DNA of 6,420 bases, taken from positions 1 through 6,420 of the forward strand of contig JALRFT010000213.1 in the NCBI GenBank assembly GCA_023261915.1, written 5' to 3'. This DNA comes from Acidimicrobiales bacterium (GTDB lineage Bacteria; Actinomycetota; Acidimicrobiia; Acidimicrobiales; Acidimicrobilacustridaceae). The translations under genes were made by a program, and so were the position numbers. Of the stretch, positions 1-4,907 are shown piece after piece (position 1 is the stretch's first letter; the number at the start of each line of letters is the position of its first letter). Below the pieces are notes generated by a model. That model saw only the letters and a list, made by a program, of their open reading frames with translations, was not told where the DNA came from and searched no databases.

Positions 1-216
1 CTCCTGAAAACGGGGCTTGTGTTCGCCGATGCGCTCTCGACCGTGAGCCCCACCTATGCCCGAGAGATCCAACAGGCCCCGGGCGGCTGCGGACTCGAAG
101 GCCTGCTCTCGGCCCGGTCGGCCGTGCTCACGGGAATCGTCAACGGCATCGACACGGCCGCCTGGAACCCGGCCACCGATCCCCACATCCCGCGGCACTA
201 CGGCAGCGATGACGTC
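1..216 (+). other. GlgA-derived segment at the head of the chimeric ORF
   Basis: This segment encodes the C-terminal part of the N-terminal (acceptor-side) domain of a GT5 glycogen synthase. It starts around the LLKTGLVFAD stretch and ends just after the NGID...WNPATDP interdomain segment and a HYGSDDVA stretch, where GlgA normally goes on with a GK-type linker into the ADP-glucose-binding domain. None of that second domain is present, so glucosyltransferase activity is not expected from this reading frame. The boundary to FolP lies at about 205-225. It cannot be fixed to the base, because DDVA fits the GlgA side and VADGADVIDIGG fits the FolP side. Confidence 0.8.
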
Positions 217-963
217 GCCGACGGAGCTGACGTGATCGACATTGGCGGGCAGTCGGCCATCACCGGCGTCCCTGAGACTGATCCCGCCGAAGAGGCGGCA
301 GCGGTCGAGCCCCTCGTTGCCCACGTCGCCTCCGCCCACCCGGGCGTTCTCATCAGTGTGGACACCTACAAGGCTGCCGTCGTTGAGGCCTCGCTGGCGG
401 CGGGCGCCCACATCATCAACGATGTGTCGGGCCTGCGTTACCCGGCGGTGGCCGAACTTGTGGCGGCCTCGTCGGCGTATCTGGTGGTGATGCACAACCT
501 GTCCAAGCCGAAGGAACGACTCACCGTCACCGACCTCTACGACGACCTTGAGTCCGAGGTGCTGGCCTTCCTCGCCGAACGGGTGGATCAGGTGGTTGCT
601 ATGGGTGTCGCCCGGGAGCGGATCATCATCGACCCCGGTCCGGACTTCTCCAAGACGCCGTATCAGACAGTGGTGATGCTGCGTCGGGCCGACGCTCTGG
701 TGGCTCTCGGCATGCCGGTGCTGATGGCCGTATCACGCAAGGATTTCATCGGGGCGGTGTTGGGTCGGGCTCCCGATGCGCGTCAGGCCGGCACCCTCGG
801 GGTCATGGCGGCACTCGAAGAGGTGGGTTCGTTCATCTATCGCGTGCACGACGTGGCGTCGTGTCGGGACTTCCTGACGATGCGCGCCGTTATGCGGGGA
901 GAGTATGAGGTCGACCCCGAACTTGAACTCGACCCGTCGCTGCGACGGGTGCGCAAGGCCTGA
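1..963 (+). CDS. folP: Chimeric ORF: GlgA (GT5 glycogen synthase) fragment fused in frame to N-terminally truncated dihydropteroate synthase; 5' partial
   Basis: The frame is open from base 1; a GTG at 19 is possible, but homology runs to the edge, so the gene probably begins outside the window. Numbering codons from base 1, residues 1 to about 71 read as glycogen synthase (FADALSTVSPTYAREIQ, CGLEGLL, GIVNGID, WNPATDPHIP). From about residue 72 it is dihydropteroate synthase, which joins p-aminobenzoate to hydroxymethyl-dihydropterin pyrophosphate in folate synthesis. Visible DHPS motifs are DIGGQSA, SVDTYK (D121), INDVSG (N140), DPGPDFSK (D211), SRKDFIG (K247) and RVHDV (R281, H283), ending at a normal C-terminus. 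The first beta strand and the NVTPDSF-type loop, with its conserved Asn, are absent. The DPGPDF and LMAVSRKD wording recalls actinobacterial FolP2-type proteins, some of which lack DHPS activity. Activity here is doubtful. It converges on gpgS with a 4-base gap. Confidence 0.85.
   Translation, partial: LLKTGLVFADALSTVSPTYAREIQQAPGGCGLEGLLSARSAVLTGIVNGIDTAAWNPATDPHIPRHYGSDDVADGADVIDIGGQSAITGVPETDPAEEAAAVEPLVAHVASAHPGVLISVDTYKAAVVEASLAAGAHIINDVSGLRYPAVAELVAASSAYLVVMHNLSKPKERLTVTDLYDDLESEVLAFLAERVDQVVAMGVARERIIIDPGPDFSKTPYQTVVMLRRADALVALGMPVLMAVSRKDFIGAVLGRAPDARQAGTLGVMAALEEVGSFIYRVHDVASCRDFLTMRAVMRGEYEVDPELELDPSLRRVRKA
932..950. terminator. Perfect 9-base inverted repeat at the folP/gpgS convergent junction
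   Basis: ACCCGTCGC, one central T, then GCGACGGGT form a perfect inverted repeat, giving an RNA stem of about 8 GC-rich pairs with a 3-base loop. It lies inside the folP coding region, 10 bases before its stop codon, and 17 bases beyond the gpgS stop codon when read from the minus strand. No clear run of T follows on either strand. It is therefore a candidate terminator or 3'-end-stabilising hairpin rather than a classical intrinsic terminator. Most useful position: the gpgS transcript end. Confidence 0.35.
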
Positions 964-967
964 GGGC

Positions 968-1888
968 TCAATCGAGAACGGTGCGTAGAGGTGGTCGCTC
1001 GGGGAGTTCGGTGACCACGAGGTGCTCGGCTGCGGTGGTGAATGTCGGGTCGTGGTGGAAGGCTGTCACTCGACGCACCAGGGTTGAACCGACCTCGTCA
1101 CCCATGCGGCTGAGGTGGTCGCCGGGTTTGGAAGGGTTGCGGATGGTGCCGATGTCGACCTCGGCGACGCCATCGGGGCCCAGCGTCAGTACGGCGTCGA
1201 ACAGCATGCCGATCTCAAGGCCGTAGCCGGTGACGACTGCCGTCTGATGGGCGAAAGCCCGTGACATGGCGACCTGACCGCTGAGGGGTTCGTGGACGAA
1301 CGCAAGCCACGGTGCCATCGCCGCAATGAGCGGTCGTGCCACCTGCTCGGTGACCCGGCCGCCGGCCATTTCGGGATCGACGCCCGGGATCCGTTGGCGG
1401 ACGAAGTAACCCTTGACGAAGTGGCAGTTGGCGTTGGCGATCACCGGGGCGGCGAGCGTTTGGGCCGCTGCGGCGAGGTCACCGTCGATGTCGGCGTCGA
1501 GGAAGACCATGGCGTCACCCGCAAGCACTGAGGCTGCCCGCCACAGCGAGTCCCCTTTGCCGTTGACCGGCCCGAAGGAGGGCAGGACATCTTCAAGCGT
1601 GATCAGGTCGACGCCACGATCAGCCACCAGTTGTCTCGTGGCGTCGGTCGAACCCCCGTCGGCGACGTGGAGATCGACGTCCACCCCGGGAATGGTGAGG
1701 CTCGCCAACCGGTCGAGGGAGCGGCCGATGTGCTCCTCTTCATTGAGCGTGAGCAGACACACGCTGACCAGTCTGATCGGCCCGTGGTCGGCCATGGGGG
1801 GGTAGGCGGCAGCGACACGCTGGGCATCGAGATCGCCGAAGGTCGCCACTGGCAGGTCCACGGGAACAGTCTCGCCGCTCAGCGTCAC
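968..1888 (-). CDS. gpgS: Glucosyl-3-phosphoglycerate synthase (GT81 family)
   Basis: Family members transfer glucose from a nucleotide sugar to 3-phosphoglycerate, giving glucosyl-3-phosphoglycerate, the precursor of glucosylglycerate and of methylglucose lipopolysaccharide in mycobacteria. The 306-residue product (M. tuberculosis enzyme 324) shows the GT-A fold order: VSVCLLTLNEEEHIG (41-55), DGGSTDAT (77-84), NGKGDSLWR (109-117), the metal-binding DAD (131-133), FVKGYF (157-162), AGGRVTEQVARPL (175-187), EPLSGQ (200-205), GYGLEIG (221-227) and a C-terminal ERPPL. The GTG start is preferred over the ATG at residue 32 because ATFGDLDAQ upstream resembles the N-terminal extension of the mycobacterial protein; no clear ribosome-binding site is seen. 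It sits 25 bases downstream of the LLM oxidoreductase and is probably co-transcribed with it. The conserved HRNRPL stretch late in the mycobacterial protein is replaced here by IRNPSKPGDHL. A mannosyl-specific relative cannot be excluded. Confidence 0.9.
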   Translation of the reverse strand: MTLSGETVPVDLPVATFGDLDAQRVAAAYPPMADHGPIRLVSVCLLTLNEEEHIGRSLDRLASLTIPGVDVDLHVADGGSTDATRQLVADRGVDLITLEDVLPSFGPVNGKGDSLWRAASVLAGDAMVFLDADIDGDLAAAAQTLAAPVIANANCHFVKGYFVRQRIPGVDPEMAGGRVTEQVARPLIAAMAPWLAFVHEPLSGQVAMSRAFAHQTAVVTGYGLEIGMLFDAVLTLGPDGVAEVDIGTIRNPSKPGDHLSRMGDEVGSTLVRRVTAFHHDPTFTTAAEHLVVTELPERPPLRTVLD

Positions 1889-1913
1889 CCGAACGCCATT
1901 GGCGGCGTCAGGT

Positions 1914-2675
1914 TCAGGATTTGGCGGCGTCGACGAGAGCTGCCACCGCGTCGAGATCGAAGGGGTCGTTGGTCATGATGATGAGGTGGGTGGCACCGGC
2001 TTCAAGGTAGGCGTCGGCGTTGCCGACCTCATTGGGGTTGATGCACACGGTGCGTTCAACGGCTGAGCGGTCCCGGCCGACCTTGTCGCACCATTCGTCG
2101 AGCACGCCGTTCAACTCGGCATAGTTCTCCGGCGGGCCGAAGGCGTTCCAAGCGTCCGCGTACTGGGCGACGAGACGCAGGGTGACCTTGCGACCGGATC
2201 CGCCGATGAGAATGGGGAGCGGTCCGACGGGCGTCGGGTTCAGACGGCCGAGACGCTCCTTGATGGTGGGGAGGTCGCGCTCGAGCGCCTTGAGTCGTCC
2301 GGGAGCGGTGCCGAACTCGAAGCCGTACTCGTCGTAGTCGCGTTCGAACCATCCCGAGCCGATACCGAGGGTGAATCGGCCACCGGCGATGTGGTCGATG
2401 GTGCGACTCATGTCGGCCAGCAGGTTCGGGTTCCGATAGGAGTTGCACGTCACCATCGCTCCGAGGCGGGCCCGTGACGTCTGGGCGGCCATGGCGGCGA
2501 GCACGGTGTACGCCTCGAAGTGAGTGGCATCGGGGTCGCCGTAGAGCGGGTAGAAGTGGTCCCATACCCAGATCGAGTCGGCCCCCATCTGGTCAGCGGC
2601 CATGGCGGCTTCGAGGAGAGCCGACGTCGAGGTTGCTTGCGGATGGAGCTGGACACCTACCTGGAAACGAGTCAT
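1914..2675 (-). CDS. LLM-class F420-dependent oxidoreductase, short form
   Basis: This is a luciferase-like monooxygenase-superfamily TIM-barrel protein of the type that uses reduced or oxidised coenzyme F420 for hydride transfer; its substrate cannot be told. Typical motifs are ADQMGADSIWVWDHF (27-41), EAYTVLAAMAAQTSRARLG (54-72), MVTCNSYRNP (74-83), DHIAGGRFTLGIGSGW (94-109), PILIGGSGRKVTLRLVAQYAD (around 154-174) and WNAFG. The ATG at 2675 (MTRFQVGVQLHP) is chosen because the barrel begins there. An ATG at 2750 would add 25 low-complexity residues and run into the divergent gene. At 253 residues it is shorter than most relatives (about 280-330). Part of the gap is the segment between the GRLKALERDLPTIKERL helix and PLPILIGG, where longer members carry an extra loop. 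It resembles mycobacterial Rv1855c-type proteins in general form. It lies upstream of gpgS in the same orientation. Confidence 0.87.
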   Translation of the reverse strand: MTRFQVGVQLHPQATSTSALLEAAMAADQMGADSIWVWDHFYPLYGDPDATHFEAYTVLAAMAAQTSRARLGAMVTCNSYRNPNLLADMSRTIDHIAGGRFTLGIGSGWFERDYDEYGFEFGTAPGRLKALERDLPTIKERLGRLNPTPVGPLPILIGGSGRKVTLRLVAQYADAWNAFGPPENYAELNGVLDEWCDKVGRDRSAVERTVCINPNEVGNADAYLEAGATHLIIMTNDPFDLDAVAALVDAAKS

Positions 2676-2730
2676 GTCTGGTGCAACCCGTCGTCGGGTC
2701 TGCGCATTCCGGGCCGGGTAGGGTCGCCGC
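2676..2730. promoter_or_regulatory. Divergent promoter region; TAGGGT -10-like element for the plus-strand gene
   Basis: These 55 bases separate the divergently oriented LLM oxidoreductase and SCO6745-family genes and must carry the start signals for both. On the plus strand TAGGGT at 2719-2724 fits the actinobacterial -10 pattern TANNNT and ends 6 bases before the ATG, the placement expected for a leaderless transcript. The overlapping GGTAGGG could alternatively act as a ribosome-binding site with about 7 bases spacing. No convincing -35 hexamer is visible. On the minus strand I see neither a TANNNT box close to the ATG nor a strong Shine-Dalgarno sequence. Confidence 0.35.
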
Positions 2731-3660
2731 ATGACTGGTGGGGTGGTCAACGATGATTGGCTGGCGCTTAGTGCGGCCGTGGCCCTCGCCTCCCATCGTC
2801 TCGTCGGCTGGTCCTATTGGGATCCCGAGGCCATCGCCCGTTACACCGCCCTCGGTGTACCCGACGGGTTCGGGTTCTACGTGAACTCGCGGGCCGCCCC
2901 CCTCCTGCCTGCCGGTTCCGAGGCAGTGGCGGCGGCGTACTTCAGCATTCATCCTGGTTTCGTCACGGCATGCGTGGACACGGCGTTGGCCCACACCACT
3001 GCCGACGCCATCTTTGATGCCCGCTGCGCAGCCGTCGCCGACGGGCTGGCCCGCCACTTTCCCGAAGTGTGTGACGGACTGGCCACCCTCGCCCCACTGT
3101 TGTGGGAGGTCGTGGACGGCTGTGAGAGTGGCGGCCGGGTGCTGTTCGCCTGCCATCGTGGCGTCCCACGCCCCGAGGTCGGTGCGCTGTCGGGGTGGTT
3201 GGCAGTGAACGCCTTGCGCGAGTGGCGTGGGGACACCCACTTCGCACTACTGCTGGCCGAAGGTATCGGTCGGGTTGAGGCCGGGATCCTCGATGACGCC
3301 CGACGCCACTACGGCGGGTGGATTCCGCGGAGCCGCGGCGCCGATGACACCGCCCTCGCCGAGGCATTTGCCGGTCTTGAGGAGCGGGGCCTTGCCCGTG
3401 ATGGGCAGGTGAACGCAGTGGGGCTGGCACTGCGCAACGACATTGAGCGACGAACAGATGCACTGTGTGCCGAAGGCTGGCAGCGTCTTGGGGAGGTGTC
3501 GACCCGTGCTCTCGTGGATCTCGTCGACGTTGTCGCCGAGAGGTTCGTGGCGCGGATCGACGCCACGGCTGGGGCGAACTGGATGCCTGCGGCCCGCAGT
3601 CTCGATCCCGATGATCCGACACGATCGGGCACCTTGCACGAGGCCGACAGCGTTGACTGA
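2731..3660 (+). CDS. SCO6745-family protein (function unknown)
   Basis: The 309-residue product matches, from memory of the family, the actinobacterial SCO6745-like proteins, which are alpha-helical with a winged-helix-like C-terminal part and have no established biochemical role. The recognisable stations are an N-terminal helix followed by YWDPEAIARYTALGV (29-43), GFYVNSRAAPLLPAG (48-62), AYFSIHPGFVTACVD (69-83), WLAVNALREWRGDTHFALL (156-174) with the conserved leucine-rich RGDxH region, and a C-terminal EERGLARDGQVNAVGLAL stretch (217-234) continuing into RNDIERRTDAL (235-245). No signal peptide or membrane segment is seen, so it is probably cytoplasmic. The ATG is supported by GGTAGGG just upstream. 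Its stop codon lies inside the start region of the propeller gene (8-base overlap), which suggests one operon. Family members often occur near enzymes of redox or secondary metabolism, but here the substrate and partner are unknown. Confidence 0.8.
   Translation: MTGGVVNDDWLALSAAVALASHRLVGWSYWDPEAIARYTALGVPDGFGFYVNSRAAPLLPAGSEAVAAAYFSIHPGFVTACVDTALAHTTADAIFDARCAAVADGLARHFPEVCDGLATLAPLLWEVVDGCESGGRVLFACHRGVPRPEVGALSGWLAVNALREWRGDTHFALLLAEGIGRVEAGILDDARRHYGGWIPRSRGADDTALAEAFAGLEERGLARDGQVNAVGLALRNDIERRTDALCAEGWQRLGEVSTRALVDLVDVVAERFVARIDATAGANWMPAARSLDPDDPTRSGTLHEADSVD
3640..3655 (+). promoter_or_regulatory. Ribosome-binding site and TTG start of the propeller gene
   Basis: GAGG at 3640-3643 precedes a TTG at 3653-3655 by 9 bases. 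The TTG opens a frame reading TDRCHPHLA and overlaps the SCO6745-family stop codon at 3658-3660. Translation coupling is therefore likely. The frame itself stays open much further upstream, to about 3443, but only as a shadow of the SCO6745-family gene. The other possible start is a GTG at 3734. Confidence 0.5.
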
Positions 3661-4888
3661 TCGTTGTCACCCACACCTGGCCGCGACGTCGTGGCCGGCG
3701 GAAGACGGCGGGCCTCGGCGACTCCAACGTCCCGTGGCACTCGGTGGACCGGCGGCGACCGGCGCCACCCTGGCCGTGTCGGTGCTCTCACCCATCAGTG
3801 TCATGGCCCTGCAGGCCCCCGGCGGACGTCTTGTCGTGTTGCGCAACACCGTGGGAGACGAGGGGGTGTCGTGGGTGGCGGAACTCGATCCGCTGACCCT
3901 TGACGAGATCGCCCGATCTGAAGACCTACCGCTCGGGCCGTTCTGGCCGGGCGGCATGGCCGTACTCGGTGACGGTGCGGTGATCGTCGTCCAGGGGCGT
4001 TACGTCCACCGGCTCGACGGTGACCTGCAGCGACAGGCCTCGCGGCGCATGGACGTCGACGCCCCCCACAACTCGTTGGTGGTCCTCGACGATGGGTCAC
4101 TGGCGCTCAAGGACCTCCAGTTTCCTGACGGCGGGCCTTCCACGTTGTCGATTCTCGACCCCGTCACCCTCGAGCAGCGATGTACACCGTTCGTGCTGCC
4201 CGAACCGAGTGTCGCCCGTCTCGCCGCCGACGGTAACGACGTGATCGTCGTCGGGGTCGACGCCCTCCACCGTCTGCGGTGGTCGCCCACCGAGGGCGTG
4301 CTTTCGGCCCTTGGTGCGCCGCTGACCTACCGCACCCGTGCCGAGCAGTCCTACGGCTGGGACCCGGTCGTTGGTGCCGACGGTGTGTGGTGGCTCGACA
4401 ACGGTGCCCACAATTTCCCCAACGGCATGACCATGGTGGGGAACGCCGTGTCCGCCGGACCGGTTCGACTGTGGCGGGCGTCGACATCGGGGACTCTCGA
4501 CAGTGTCGAAGTATGTGGTCTTGCGGGTGGCGCCGTCACCAATCCACCGCTCATAGATGACGACCGTGGGATTGCCGTCGGGTACGACTCGGCCAACGGT
4601 GTGATCGCAGCGTTCGACACGACCACGCTCTCCGCTCTGTGGTCACAACCGTTGCGCACCTCCCAGCACCTCGTGCTCTACCCCGACACGGGTGAGGTGG
4701 TGGCCAACGACCACGAACCGGGGGTCGGTGACGCCCTCGTCGTGGTGGACATCACCTCGGGTCAGCGGACGGCACGAGTAGCCGTCGACAGTCCGGCCCA
4801 GTCGGTCGTGTTCGGCTGTCCTGGTCTCCACGATGACTTCATCTATGTGTCGCTGTCGACCGTGGCCCGGGTGGTGTTCACCCGCTGA
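3653..4888 (+). CDS. Cytoplasmic beta-propeller-like (quinoprotein/WD-like) protein, function unknown
   Basis: The 411-residue product (from the TTG) consists of repeated beta-rich units of the kind found in PQQ-, YVTN- or WD-like propellers. Units recognisable by hydrophobic strand, Gly/Asp turn and a V-x-LDP or similar hairpin are LVVLRNT...WVAELDPLTL (60-83), MAVLGDGAVIVVQGRYVHRLDGDL (102-125), NSLVVLDDGSLALKDL (140-155) with LSILDPVTLEQ (165-175), ARLAADGNDVIVVGVDALHRL (188-208), GADGVWWLDNGAHNFPNG (241-258), IDDDRGIAVGYDSANGVIAAFD (301-322) and GEVVANDHEP...VVVDITSG (347-370). There is no signal peptide or membrane segment, so it should be cytoplasmic. No catalytic motif is recognised. 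A GTG at 3734 would remove the first 27 residues; the TTG is preferred for its ribosome-binding site and the overlap with the preceding gene. It ends 6 bases from the convergent sedolisin gene. Confidence 0.75.
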   Translation: MTDRCHPHLAATSWPAEDGGPRRLQRPVALGGPAATGATLAVSVLSPISVMALQAPGGRLVVLRNTVGDEGVSWVAELDPLTLDEIARSEDLPLGPFWPGGMAVLGDGAVIVVQGRYVHRLDGDLQRQASRRMDVDAPHNSLVVLDDGSLALKDLQFPDGGPSTLSILDPVTLEQRCTPFVLPEPSVARLAADGNDVIVVGVDALHRLRWSPTEGVLSALGAPLTYRTRAEQSYGWDPVVGADGVWWLDNGAHNFPNGMTMVGNAVSAGPVRLWRASTSGTLDSVEVCGLAGGAVTNPPLIDDDRGIAVGYDSANGVIAAFDTTTLSALWSQPLRTSQHLVLYPDTGEVVANDHEPGVGDALVVVDITSGQRTARVAVDSPAQSVVFGCPGLHDDFIYVSLSTVARVVFTR

Positions 4889-4907
4889 GGGGGATCAGCC
4901 GGTGAAC
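4876..4907. terminator. Bidirectional hairpin built from both stop codons of convergent genes
   Basis: GTTCACCCGCTGA (4876-4888) and TCAGCCGGTGAAC (4895-4907) are reverse complements at 12 of 13 positions (one C:C mismatch at 4883/4900), with GGGGGA (4889-4894) as a 6-base loop. The left arm ends with the propeller stop codon TGA. The right arm begins with the complement of the sedolisin stop codon. The loop is exactly the intergenic gap. Either transcript would fold it. There is no T-tract, so it is best called a candidate bidirectional terminator or 3'-end stabiliser. Confidence 0.55.

Noticed and set aside
957..968. GCC-TGAG-GGC mini hairpin at the folP stop codon
   Set aside because: Only 3 to 4 base pairs, too weak to support a terminator call; the repeat at 932-950 is far stronger.
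1292..1978. Plus-strand open frames opposite gpgS
   Set aside because: They are mirror frames of a clear GT81 gene and have no family resemblance.
2676..2750. Upstream ATG at 2750 as the start of the LLM oxidoreductase
   Set aside because: It adds 25 Arg/Pro-rich residues unlike the family and overlaps the divergent gene start at 2731; the TIM barrel begins at the ATG at 2675.
3325..3338. Two CCGCGG palindromes separated by AG
   Set aside because: They lie within conserved coding sequence (IPRSRG); they would leave a loop too short for a full hairpin and are likely chance in GC-rich DNA.
3443..3652. ATG at 3443 as the start of the propeller gene
   Set aside because: The first 70 residues would lie wholly within the SCO6745-family gene in another frame and look like out-of-frame translation (Arg, Pro, Ser, Cys rich); the TTG at 3653 with GAGG upstream is better.
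2593..3791. Long minus-strand open frames of 130-254 codons opposite the SCO6745-family gene
   Set aside because: Their products are Arg/Pro/Ala/Ser rich without recognisable motifs, as expected for shadow frames in GC-rich coding DNA; the plus-strand protein has family motifs throughout.
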